DNA of 64,000 nt from Camellia lanceoleosa (taxonomy: Eukaryota > Streptophyta > Magnoliopsida > Ericales > Theaceae): the NCBI GenBank assembly GCA_025200525.1, contig CM045767.1:115318021-115382020 (forward strand). Reading direction: 5' to 3'. How positions within the stretch are numbered: the stretch's first letter is position 1; the number at the start of each line of letters is the position of its first letter. The position numbers and the translations under genes were made by a program. The notes below the pieces were generated by a model that saw only the letters and a program-made list of their open reading frames with translations, was not told the DNA's origin and made no database searches. Positions 11,391-22,143 of the stretch are shown here, one piece after another.

Positions 11391-12588
11391 AGTGCAATTC
11401 ATAAGACGGTTTATTGCAAAATTAACCTTGACTTGTGAACCACTCTTTGGTCTCCTGAAGAAATGAAAGAAGTTTCAATGGGACGACCGATGCCAAGTTG
11501 CTTTCGAGCAGATCAAGCAATATTTACAGAACCCACTTGTGTTGTCACTGCCTAAGTCGAGGAAACCGTTGATCCTGTACCTATCAGTGACTGAAACGAC
11601 AATGGGCTGCATGCTTGCACAGGAGTCTGACGACAAAGTGGAGAAGGCTATCTACTACCTGAGCAAGAAAATGCTGGATTACGAGACCCGTTACACTCCG
11701 CTGTAGAAGGCTTGTCTAGCCTTGGTATGGGCTACCAGGAAGCTGAGGCACTACCTGTTAGCTCACTCTGTAATACTGGTTTCGAGATTAGATCCCATCA
11801 AATATCTCTTCGAGAAATCGGCACTTACGGGTAGGCTAGCCCGTTGGTTGCTTTTGCTTTCCGAATTTGATCTGAAGTACATGACGCGCAAGTCAGTGAA
11901 AGGGAGAGCGGTAGCGGAGTTTCTAGCCAATCACCCAGTTGAAGGAGATGAAGTAGTTGAGTACATGTTCCCAGATGAGGCCATTCTGCACGTCGAAGAA
12001 GAGACTTGGACGATGTACTTTGACGGAGCGTCAAACCAATACGGGTATGGGATAAGGGTGTTGCTGATAGCACCCGACAATTCCCGTATACCCTTAGCAT
12101 TCAAACTCCGGTTCAAAGTGTCGAACAATGAGGCAGAATATGAGGCATGTATTGCCGGACTAGAAGCCGCCCTAGAACTAGGGGCAAAACGGTTAGATGT
12201 CATCGGAGACTCGAACCTTGTTGTATCTCAAGCTAGAGGAGATTGGAAAGTTAAAGAAGAAAAGATGAGAATCTATCACCAGACCTTGGACGTTCTGATT
12301 CCTCGGTTTGAGAAACTGAACTTCGATCATCTGTTAAGTGAGAACAACAGGTTCGCTGATTTATTAGCAACTCTATCTTCTATCATAGATATCCCTTTCG
12401 GAGTCCGGATGCGTCCGATCATCATTGAACAAAAATTCATGCTGGCCTACGAGTTGATTACTGTCATAGATGAGGTACAAGATCAGAACCTCTGGTATTA
12501 CGACATCTGGAACTTCTTGGAAAAGGAAGCTTATCCACCAGGGGCAAATGCCAAAGATAAGAGGACAATTCGAAGAATGGCCGCTTAG
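11391..12588 (+). pseudogene. pol: Two RNase H domains (Ty3-type plus Tat-specific second RNase H)
   Basis: After the frameshift the RT thumb/connection continues (PLFGLL). The Ty3-type RNase H follows (about 11500-11960), with stops TGA at 11464 and TAG at 11704. A second RNase H (about 12000-12330) has YFDGASNQYGYG, the NNEAEYEACIAGLEAAL block and VIGDSNLVVSQARGDWK. These supply the D-E-D residues of the type called archaeal-like RNase H, known from Tat elements. Having both in series is a lineage marker. The frame ends at TAG 12586, which interrupts the run into integrase. Confidence 0.85.
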
Positions 12589-13740
12589 TTCATCGTCTGC
12601 GGGGGTAAACTGTACAAAAGGGGTCATCTCGGAATGCATAAGCTATGCGTTGATACTGAAGAATCCAAGCGCCTGATGGAGGCCATCCATAGAGGAGAGT
12701 GTGGAGCGCATATGAGCGGGGTGATGCTAGCTCGGAAGATCCTTAGATAGGGTTATTACTGGTCAACCATGGAGGAGGTTTGTATTGGCTTTGTTCGGCA
12801 ATGCTACAAATGTCAGATCCATGCAAACCGCATGAACATTCCACCGTCGAAGCTGTATAACATGACTTCATCATGACCGTTTTCAGTCTCGGGGATTGAT
12901 GTAATTGGGGTTGTCACTTCGAAGGGGTCCAACGGGCATGAGTATATTCTGATAGCGATAGACTACTTTACGAAGTGGGTTGAGGCCCAATCTTACGCGG
13001 TGTTGAAGGCATCGCATGTTGCTAAGTTCATCAGAAACAACATTATCTGTCGCTACGAGGTCCCGAATGAGATTATTTCGGATAATGGTTCCACTTCAAG
13101 AAGGAGGTGATCGACTTGTTAGAGAAGTACAACGTGGCTTTTCATACGTCATCTACATATCGGTCGCAAACCAACGGAGCAGTTAAGGCCGCCAACAAGA
13201 ACGTCAAGCACATTCTGCAGAAGATGGTCGAAACCTACAGGGAGTGGCCAGATAAGCTACCATTTGCTCTTTGGGGCTACCGGACTTCAATTCGAACTTC
13301 TACTGGGGCAACTCCATATTCATTGGTTTATAGGATGGAGGTTGTTCTGCCTATCAAAGTTGAGGTTCCGTCATTACGGGTATTGGCTGAGTGTCAGATA
13401 GCTGAGGCAGATTGGCAGCAAAGCAGGTTCGAAGAACTCATGCTCTTTGATGAAAAAAGGCTGAAAGCACTATATCACGTCCAGGGTTATCAACGAAGAA
13501 TTGCCAGGGCTTTCAACAAGAAGGTTAAGTCTAGGAATTTGAAAGAGGGGGATCTAGAGCTCAAAGACAACCGAGCTCCTATCCACGACCCTAAGGGAAA
13601 CTTCAGACCCAATTGAACTGGCCCTTACATCATCAAGTCTATCTGGGGTGGAGCTGTCGTTCTGATGGACCTAAATGGCCTAAAGTTCTCCCAGCCGATC
13701 AACATGGACAAGTTGAAAAAATACTATCCCTTAGTGGCTC
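12589..13740 (+). pseudogene. pol: Integrase of Tat element, catalytic Glu replaced
   Basis: The zinc-binding part ends in CYKCQIH (Cys codons 12802 and 12811). The core shows GIDVIG (Asp codon 12898-12900) and ISDNG (Asp codon 13081-13083). The NGAV-E-AANK motif reads NGAVKAANK, so the third catalytic acidic residue is Lys (AAG, 13185-13187). Stops are TAG 12748, TGA 12874 and TGA 13614. A one-nucleotide loss near 13095 moves the frame. The C-terminal part (13480-13730) carries the usual GPYIIKSIW-like block. The intact enzyme would insert cDNA into the genome; this copy could not. Confidence 0.88.
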
Positions 13741-14344
13741 GCTAGGCCGAAAGCCCCAAAGGGCAACCTAGGCAAAAGTTAGAGCATGAAAAATTTGAAA
13801 TTATAAAAACTGAGCTCACAAGGTTGAAAACCCAGAAAGGGCGGCCTTGGCAAAAGTTAGAGCACAAAAGGAGAGGGTTAATACACGAGTGAACCTGAGC
13901 CGAACTACGTAAGGCTTGATTCCCATCTTTGGGATACGTAGGTAACTTCATTCTGAAGTCCAGCCACAAACACTTCCAAATCAACTTTGTCCATGTGATC
14001 ATGTTGGTCATCTTTGTCTATTCTGCATTCAACAGCTCGGTTGTGATCTCCAGTGCAGTGCTATTCAGACTAGGGGCAACTTTCCAGTTGCTGGGATCCA
14101 GGGTTGTACATGTTAGTGATAGATCTTAGGCGTGTCCAGTTGTGATCCATATCGAAAATGGCTTTGAAAAGTTTTAATAAAAGTTGACTTTCCTCAAGTT
14201 AATCTTTTTACGACTTAGACCATTTTTGGATCAAACGGAAAATTTTCAATACCCACAACCTTCAATTACATTGATTTCAGTACAGAGTTCTCCTACTCTT
14301 AAATACAAATTGAAGTTGTTTTTTATTACATTCATAAAGAAAAC
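13741..14344. other. Post-integrase spacer with a short direct repeat
   Basis: No gene is seen. A ~35-bp sequence with aaagggc and ggcaaaagttagagca occurs at about 13755-13786 and again at 13836-13866, 83 bp apart. Such repeats follow integrase in many Tat elements. Confidence 0.6.
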
Positions 14345-15670
14345 TTGAAAGTACTGATTAAAGCAAATAAATTCGGGGCATAGTCAGGTGTTCCTGCGCC
14401 CCCTTCTAAAGCTTGTGGAAGCCTCTGATGCCAAAGAAGGCCCAACATGCGCCTCTTCATCAAGCCAAGCTATGCACTCATCAGAGAGGGTACAACTGAA
14501 AGTGGGAGCGGGGACCAGAAGCTCTTTTGTCCTCCATGCTGTGGCATACCAAGCTAGCTGTGTGCCTCGGACCAGAAATGTAGCAGGATACTCTATCCCC
14601 TCTTCCGCGCAAGTCTGATCATGCCGAAATTGGCGCCGGATTCAAAATGGGAAGTAAAAGACACAATGTGTCAGGTCGATCAACTGAATCCCGGGCTGGC
14701 AAGACATGCTGTAACTCATCACCAGTAGATTGAGCCAAGGGCAGCGCTAAGCAATGTTGACAGCAGACAAACTGTACATCCATTCGCACCACCATCCCTC
14801 GTTAGGGGCATCGACTAGACGTCACTAGAAGAAATAGCCGTGAGCTGAATATGCTGGGCATGAGTCCACAACCTTCAACTTATCCATCAACCATATCTGG
14901 AGAGGGATGAAAAATGAGAGATTAAAGAATATAGAGGTGTATGTTGAGAGAAAAGTGAGAAAAGGGTTTTGAGAGAAAAAAAATGAGCCTGAGGGCCGAG
15001 TGATGTGAGAAATATATGCGAGATAGGGTGGGAAACATTACCTGCAGCAGTAGTAGACTCCCCGCGAATCTAGTCATCTCTCGGCGATGGAAAGCATCCA
15101 AACCCATCAATGTCTCAGCTAGTGTCATGGTGATGCAGCTCTTGCCCTCTTTTAAACCTTGGGCAACCTCAATCAAACGGATGCTAGATCCTTCGGAGCA
15201 TGGGGCAAGCAAGAAATGAGGCAACATACACAAGCAAAACGCATGTCGCCAAAAACCCTGCCGGTGATGATCGCCGCAGTCATCGGCATCAGAAAACTGA
15301 CAAATCAAGCTTGGAATGTCCAGTTCTCCATTGCGGATCAAAGACCGAGCGTCATGCAAAGTGAGTCCGCACATCCATCCTAAGGTTTAGATGTGGCTGA
15401 AGCGGAATTGGGACAAGATTTCTTCATCTCTCTGAGATTCCATCAAAGCTTGGAAGTCTTCGAAAGTGGGACACATCTCTTGCCCGCTAAAGCTAAAAAC
15501 GTGAGTTATCGGATTCCAACACCTAGTCGCGGCATGGAGGAACGGAAAACGCAGCGGGTGCGACTTAACGTAAATAGTGCATTTATTCCGAAGCCCTGGA
15601 AATTCAGCTTTTCTGAGCCATCCAAGTTAGCAATCCAATTTGCGAGATTTTGGACAAGAAATGCCTCCAT
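14345..15670 (-). pseudogene. Antisense DUF7745-like protein gene of Tat element, decayed
   Basis: Read on the minus strand, ATG at 15668-15670 opens MEAFLVQNLANWIANLD. With a frame change it continues to RCWNPITHVFSFSGQEMCPTFEDFQ, then MCGLTLHDARSLIRNGE and FWRHAFCLCMLPHFLLAP, reaching SLLLLQ at a gtaatg donor (exon end 15042). The acceptor after ccctctccag gives a second exon from 14896 (WLMDKLKVV), with RCPWLNLLVMSY and IRRQFRHDQT further on. The order of these blocks fits the plant domain called DUF7745, whose function is unknown. Breaks include TAA at 15387-15389, TAG at 14825-14827 and 14747-14749, and at least one frameshift. A palindrome cluster lies 110-230 bp upstream (15780-15902). 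The family assignment is from memory of the motif pattern and needs a profile search. Confidence 0.6.
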
Positions 15671-16439
15671 TTGGTGCAACAACTAAGTTAAAATGAAGAA
15701 ACTACGAAGCTGGGGCTTTTGTAGAAGATAAGGTGTTGAGTGGAAGACAGGTGGCAGCATTCTGGAGGTTCTTGCCCTCTTTGGCCGATCGGCCAGTAAT
15801 GATGGCCGACCGACCATCTTTTTAGCCGATCGGCTAGTATTGGTGGCCGATGGTCATTTCTTGTGGCCGATGGCCTTCTACTCTGGCCGATGGCCCTTCT
15901 TTTGTCCTCTGAAGCTGTCTATGTGTTGGAGGTATTAAGAACTTGTGACTTGTTCCACTTCGAATGTCTTTTTGCGATGATTTTGCGAAGTCGTGTCTGT
16001 GTTACTTCAATTTGTTTATCGAGTTGTTGCATTTTTGTTTATCGAGTTGTATTTTGCATTGATTGTTAAGTTCTTGTCTTGCTTATCAAGTTGTATTCAC
16101 ATTTGGTTAGCATTGTCAAGTCCTGGTTTTGCTTATCGAGTTGTTTTGTTCTTTCAGTTGTCAGTTGGTTCACTACCTGATTAAGGCATTGCAATTCGAG
16201 TGTGCAATTTTCAAACAAAGTCTAATCTCATTTACATGTTGTGTAATGTAATGCGATGCAATGCTTAGAATGTACAAATGTAACACTTTTTCAATAAAAA
16301 AGCTGTTTTCATTCCATCATGTTTTCTTTTGCAAAAGAGTACAAAGTTTTAAAGAAAATAAACCTGCCTGAGGCAGTACAATGTGCAAAAACTATAAGCA
16401 AAAAGAAAAATAAAGCAAAAAACAAATCATCTGAAATCG
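15671..16439. other. Spacer between the antisense genes
   Basis: Non-coding. It holds the palindrome cluster at 15780-15902 and a ttgcttatcgagttgt motif repeated about five times (16008-16145). An aataaa occurs at 16292-16297 on the plus strand. I see no gene. Confidence 0.6.
15780..15902. repeat. Cluster of GGCCGATCGGCC-like palindromes upstream of antisense gene 1
   Basis: At least six spaced copies occur, including ttggccgatcggcca, gccgatcggct and four tggccgatgg/gaccgacc variants. It lies immediately upstream of the antisense DUF7745-like start at 15670, the position of a promoter for that gene. Confidence 0.8.
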
Positions 16440-19400
16440 GCGCCAGTCGTCTCAAGAGTGGGAACCCCTCCTCGCCCTCTTCCTCGACGAAGGCCCAGAA
16501 CCACTGCCATCAGCTCCGTTGCCAAAGTCTGAACTCGAGCTATCTCCAGCCTCATCTTTATCCTGAGACGACTCTGACTATGGACTCAATGCCTCCTCGT
16601 CGCACTCATCGTCATCTGGGGCAGGCGCCTGCGAACTACTCCCGGAGTGAGCACGCCCAACTCTGCTGCGGCTGCGCGCTAAAGTCCCCCGTCCCGCTCC
16701 CTCTGCTGCTCGGGAAGTAAGTACTGAAGGTCCTGCTAAGGCACCCGCTATGGCTGGTATCTGGAATGGGGCCTGAAAAGAACATTTGGCAAATGCATCA
16801 ATTATGCTATGTGAAGCTGAGTATGGTATCAAATGCAGTGTATGATTATAGTGTGTGAATGCTGTGAGCAGTATATGAACGCTGTGAGCGGTGAATGATT
16901 ACAGTATATGAATGCTGTAAGCAGTGTGTGAGCGCAGTGAGTGGTGAATGATTACAGTATATAAGGGCCGTGGCCAGTATATGAGATGCAGTGTATCGGC
17001 GCCATGAGTGGTATGTGAATGTGGTGTATCAAATGCAGTGTTGATAATGAAATGCATCAGATCAGTATGGAGCAGATTATAGAGGGTTTTGGGACGGAAG
17101 TTGAAAGTACTTATCGGAATACCATAAATACTGAACAGGTCCATGCTCCTCTGCAGCATCTCCATCACCGAAGCCGACAGCTCCAAAGCCTGCCCAGTGT
17201 ACTCGATGGAAGCCTGAATTAGTGTTGAGGTAATTAGTATTCTACGAGATATCAACTGAAATGAAATGAAATGAATGTACAGAATGAAAAGTATAGCATA
17301 TACCGGGGTCGAGCCTCGAACTCCGACGAGCTCATGATCAGCCGGGGGAGAAGCGATGGGTATCTGATAAGTCTCTCCAACCTGTCCTCGGTATGTCATG
17401 GTAGTGGGTAGATCTAGCCACTCCGCCCTCTGTTCCCTCCGGAAATCCCTCCTACCATGGGCCTGGGCCGCCCTGGATCCTCCCACTCCTCCTGCTGTGG
17501 CTGCAGGCCTCTCTCTCTCACCTCGGCGAGCACTGGCCAGAGGCCGCATGAGATAAGTCTGGATGAAGACGGTGTAGTCGCCATCATCTCTGAAAAAGTC
17601 GGCATCCTAACCGATCGTGAAATTGGTCATCTCCTGAGGGGTGCACGTCGTTGTATGTCTCATGTGCGAAGGAGACGGCATCAGAACCACCAGCTCGGGT
17701 AAGCCGAGGCTCTGTCGCAAGAATCGCTCTCCCAAATACCATGCCTGGCAGATCGGACCTTCGAGCAAAACTCGGAATCGGGCAGTCTCCCGAGCGCCCA
17801 TGTACTGGTTTCTAACTGTGTCAGGCAACACTGCCCAAGGCTGCCAGGTGATCTGCAAATGATAGATATACAGGTTGTTATCTGCTATTGAAAGTGTAAT
17901 ATAAAGCAAAACTCAGATGAACTGTAAGGTTTGAGATACCTCTGCTGCGGCTACAGTGTCAAAATATTACGGAAGAACAAGAAAGACTCTCGTGGCCTCC
18001 GCTCACATCTCACATCATACCTATGAAAATATAGAACAACGGGGGACATCTCTACCTCCGGCTCTGGAGCAAGCCTCGAGAAGTAGGCATACACCCACAA
18101 CTACAGAATGTAAAAGGGTGATAATGAGTATGTTTATCAGTAAAGCAGTATACAGATAAAGCAGAAATCAGAGAGTGATGTGCAGTGTCTTGTGCAGTGT
18201 GTGCAGTGTGCAACCAGTGTAAAGCTGATTGCGTGTTATGCAGTGTGTGTGGTGTATAGATAGTGTAAAGCAGAACTGTAAAGCAGAAGGAAAAGATGTA
18301 CCTCCCAGGCTCGCCAGTAGCCTTTCAGTAGGTGTCCACTCCGGCGAGATGAGGAACTCATATATCCATACAGTTTAGCCAAGCCTGCGCCACCCCAGTC
18401 ATAGCGCCGGATGCAAGTCACGTCCACCAGTGCGCTCAAGAGGTAGAGGCCAATGGTGTTCGCCCGGTCGGCGAAGAGAGTAGTGCCCAACAAGAACATA
18501 AGGAACCCCCGGGCGTAGTGCTCGACCTCCTCACGGGTCGTCGGTGTCTGTCCCCTGAACTGGTCCTCGAACCATGAATATCTCACGAACCATGGTCGGG
18601 AGAGAGGTGGGCGAATGCCAAGCAAAAAGATCTGGGCAGCATCCCACTCGCCCATATCAGTGTCGAAAGAGATCAGATCACCCCCTACTTCGATGCCAGT
18701 GAGCATGGAGAAGTCGAAGGGAGTTATCATCATCTCCCCTGCTATAGAAAGGTGGAAGGAATCGGTAGTGTCCCACCACCTCTCCACTAAGGCGTCTAGA
18801 AGAGGCCGACTCGTAGTGAGGCGCGAGACTCCCATGCAGAATATGCCAAAACCGGCCCCATCAACGATATAGCGAACATCATCGGGTAGCTCCATGTACC
18901 AATCTCGAGCAACGGTGTTCCCATAACCCCGGAAGGCATGAGAATCTCCCTATGTTCAAGACAAATAAATGCGAAGCAGTGTAAGGAATACAGTGTATGC
19001 ATGTGTTCAGAATTGGTAGAAATATAGTGAATGTATGAGGTCAAATTGTCAGGAATACAGTGTATGAATGTGCTTAGAATGAACTACGCATGCAGTGTAC
19101 AAGTGTGTTTGGGGATAATCAGATAAAGAGTAGTATTAGCTATCCAAGATACATGACTTACATTGCAAAAAGTAGAGGGGAAGAGTATACCTTAGCGGCG
19201 CCAAAGGATAAGCGCGACTCTGGCTCGCGTAGCAGGAGGTCCTCCGGAGCGCCTCGCGCGAAGCTCTTGAACTGGCAAATACTGTCGAGAGGCAACACAT
19301 GTACCTCGGGCTGGTACGTTACCGGGTCGAAAGACCGAACACTGAGCGGCAAGAGCTCGAACTCAGGATCCATCTCTATCCTCGGACGAGCCCCACCTTG

Positions 19401-19472
19401 TGGAATGTTATCCGCCATCTCGAAAAGAGTGAGAAAATGGTCGAAGGTATGGAAAACGGGCAAGAATGCCAA
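16440..19472 (-). pseudogene. Antisense plant mobile domain (PMD, MAIN-like) gene of Tat element
   Basis: Exons on the minus strand: 19191-19418 (start MADNIP; a possible upstream ATG at 19472), 18302-18949 (DSHAFRGYGNTVARDWYMEL, then the PMD core with FGIFCMG, LVERWWDTTDSFHL, GEMMITPFDFSMLTG, WFEDQF), 17940-18100 (WVYAYFSRLAPEPE), 17304-17852 (ITWQPWAVLPDTVRNQYMGA), 17123-17213, and an acidic/basic tail from about 16772. Most borders are GT-AG and phase 0. The PMD is found in MAIN/MAIL proteins involved in genome stability and silencing, and in transposons. Breaks: TAG at 17607-17609, a frameshift in the 17940-18100 exon, and TAG at 16578-16580. Antisense PMD genes between pol and the 3' LTR are known in Tat elements. 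The introns share a cagtgt-rich repeat. The joint into the last exon is uncertain. Confidence 0.8.
16840..17050. repeat. Degenerate cagtgt/tgaatg repeat in an intron of the PMD gene
   Basis: Imperfect units such as gcagtatatgaacgctgtga and tgaatgattacagtat recur about every 50 bp. Related cagtgt-rich tracts fill other introns of the same gene (18125-18290 and 18975-19110). Confidence 0.65.
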
Positions 19473-20437
19473 AAGTCAACCGAAAGTCAACTCCGAGGGA
19501 TGAAAAATGGAAGAAAAGATCAAAGTGAGGAAGAAGGCACGAAAACCAAGGGTAACTTGGGAGAAACAAACCCCAAGTGAAGGAAATCAAGAAAGAGGCA
19601 CCAAAGTCACTTTCCAATCGGTTCAAAATGTTGAAAACTACGAGGGTTTCGTGAATCGAAGGTTTGTGGGACGATCAAAAATGCGTTTGAAGCTTGGATC
19701 AAGGGAGGAAAAGTGATCTAGAGAGAGAGGGGAATGTTTTTCGGCAAAGAGGAAGTGAAAGAATAGGGTTTAGAACCCTATACTTAAAGACCTGAGGCAA
19801 ATGAACAAAATTGCCCCGAATCTGCCACTTTTGGCCGATCGGCCAAATTGTTGGCCGATAAGCTTGTTTGATGGCCGATGGGTGGCTGATGGCTCCCCTC
19901 TTGTGGCCGATGGACTTGCAATGCCCTTGTTTGGGGTAGTTCTGTTGATTTGTACCCTCATCTCTCAAGAAAGTGCAAGAAAATACACTTTTGAAGCTTA
20001 AGTGGCCTCCATGGTGACCTCGAACCGTGTCTTCCGTGCGCGGCACTTGATACTTACAAGGTGTATCCTTTTTTTCATATCCTTTTGTATATTGCAAGAT
20101 TCGAAAATTTCTTTTGAATATGTTGTATTACAGTGTTTTTGTCATGTTTGCAAGGTGCACATTTGTTATACGCCTTTTCACTCTTACATTGAGTATGCCT
20201 CATCTCGTTTTGAGGTTGTATCTCAACATCGCGGAGAACGTGCCTTTACCATGCTTACGTTGAATATGTGCATCTCTATGTCATTGCATGGAACATGCGT
20301 TTTGCGTCGTTGCCTGGAATATGCATCATAATATTGCATGGAGCATGCGTTCACCATGTTTTGCATAAAGTATATATTTCTCCCTCTTGCATAGAATATG
20401 CACCATAATATTGCATGGAGCACACATTTAACGTTAT
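19473..20437. other. Spacer upstream of antisense PMD gene
   Basis: It holds the 5' flank of the PMD gene on the minus strand and a palindrome cluster at 19832-19916. AT-rich sequence follows with recurring ttgcat(g/a)gaa/gcatg words (20150-20430) that grade into the minisatellite. No other gene is visible. Confidence 0.6.
19832..19916. repeat. Cluster of GGCCGATCGGCC-like palindromes upstream of antisense gene 2
   Basis: It contains ttggccgatcggccaa followed by four more copies of t(t/a)ggccgat or tggctgatgg in 85 bp. It lies about 360-500 bp upstream of the antisense PMD start codons. Confidence 0.8.
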
Positions 20438-21060
20438 TTGCATTGTCATGCACACCTTACTTGCGTTGTCACGCACACTCGTCGCATTGTCATGCACACC
20501 TTACTTGCATTGTCACGTACACTCATTGCATTGTCATGCACACCTTATTTGCATTGTCACGTACACTCGTTGCATTGTCACGCACACCTTACTTGCATTG
20601 TCACGCACACTCGTCGCATTATCATGCACACCTTATTTGCGTTGTCACACACACTCATTGCATTATCATGCACACCTTACTTGCGTTGTCACGCACACTC
20701 GTTGCATTATCATGCACACCTTACTTGCGTTGTCATGCACACTCGTTGCATTGTCATGCACCTCTTTAGTTGCGTTGTTACACACACTCTAGTTGCATTA
20801 TCATGCACCTCTTTACTTGCGTTGTCACACACACTCTACTTGTATTGTTATGCACCTCTTTACTTGCGTTGTCACGCACGTTCCGGTTGCATTGTTATGT
20901 ACCTTTTCACTTGCATTGTTATGCACGTTCCAGTTGCATTGTTATGTACCTCTTTAGTTGCGTTGTTATGCATCGTTCCACTTGCATTGTTATGCACGTT
21001 TCACTTGCATTGTTGTGCATTTTTCACTTGCATTGCTATGCACCATTCCATCGGCATCAT
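20438..21060. repeat. 44-bp minisatellite in the 3' region of the Tat element
   Basis: The word cattgtcatgcacacc starts at 20441, 20485 and 20529, an exact 44-bp period. Each unit is two related ~22-bp halves (ttgcattgtcatgcacacctta and ttgcgttgtcacgcacactc-like). The array degrades rightwards from about 20760. All three plus frames appear open because the period is not a multiple of three and the unit lacks stops, so these are not genes. Tandem repeats between coding region and 3' LTR are typical of Tat elements. Confidence 0.9.
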
Positions 21061-21716
21061 ATGTGCACGCGTTCATCTTGTACTGAAATTGTATCTTGAT
21101 ATAGCGTTGATCATGTGTTCCTATTATATTGTACTTGTCAAAATCTCTTTTTTGTGCAGGCACGATATTGTATGTACGGTTTATTTGAAGATGGTGAAAC
21201 CAGACAATATTGTATATACGATTCATTCAAGAGAAATTCCGGTTCAGTTTGACTGCTACCCTTCTCCATTCGTGTTTGACATGCGTTTGGACGTACCCTT
21301 CTCCTCTCGCGTTTGACATGCGTTTGGATGCCTTTCTCCTTTTACGTTTGATACGCTGAGTAGTGTTGTGTTTGAGACTCCGAGTATTCTTGATAGTCGC
21401 TTTTAGTCTTCTCTGCGTGAAACCTAGTGAGAATTATAATTTTCTTACATCCTTTTTGTTGGAATGTGTGAGACTGTTGTTTCTTATTCTCTTGCTTAAA
21501 ATGTTGTATTTATTTTGCATGAATGCTTCATTATAGCCCTCATTGCATAATCATAAGTTATGTTCTGCATCGTGCATGTCATTTGCATCTTGCCTCTGCC
21601 TGCAGGCGCATCTTATTGTTATCTTGTATGTTTGTCTAAGTCTTCGACCTTATCAAAAATGGGTCATCTCTGGGCATTGACATTCACTTCCGTCATCTGA
21701 TGACTTTCGAGTTCTG
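21061..21716. other. Spacer before the 3' LTR
   Basis: AT-rich and non-coding. It contains a repeated cgtttgacatgcgtttgga word at about 21272-21330. No gene is seen. Confidence 0.5.
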
Positions 21717-21731
21717 TCAAAGAGGGGCAAC
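21717..21731 (+). promoter_or_regulatory. Polypurine tract of the Tat element
   Basis: tcaaagaggggcaac lies directly before the TGTAGAC start of the 3' LTR. A purine-rich stretch here is the expected plus-strand primer of an LTR element. Confidence 0.75.
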
Positions 21732-22121
21732 TGTAGACACCTCATTTTTGACTGTCCTCAAGACTTGGACGTCATTGTTTGAACACTTGATGATCATTCA
21801 TGCTCGTGTTTGTTTGAGTTCCTGAAGGTCTCGGCTGCGCGCCTTGCCTTAGAACCTCTCAACTTGTCTGTTTTGTGCTTGGTTGCGGACCAAGAACTTG
21901 TGGTTTTGTTTCTGAGGAAAAAGGGTGGCTTGTTGGCCAACCTTACAACCCATCGGCCAGGCCTTATGCCTATTAGCCATTCCTTCTTTCTATCGGCCAT
22001 CAGTGGTGGCCAGTTGGCACCTGTTTTGGTCAGTCAGCCATGTTTGTTGGCTGAGGCCTTTTTATTTGCTTTTGCAGATATTTGATTGCCAGTTATGACA
22101 GCTGGTGAGCACAGATTTCAT

Positions 22122-22143
22122 CCTCCATACACGTGTATGGAGG
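22122..22143. promoter_or_regulatory. 22-bp perfect palindrome centred on a G-box (CACGTG)
   Basis: The left half is CCTCCATACAC and the right half its exact complement, centred on CACGTG, about 130 bp upstream of the TATA-like run. The core CATACACGTGTATG recurs at 46252-46265 in the reversed solo LTR of the related family. G-boxes are bound by plant bZIP and bHLH factors; use here is inferred. Confidence 0.6.

Noticed and set aside
20398..21316. Three overlapping long open frames with His/Cys/Leu-rich repeats
   Set aside because: They come from the 44-bp minisatellite, which lacks stops in all plus frames; no protein family is involved.
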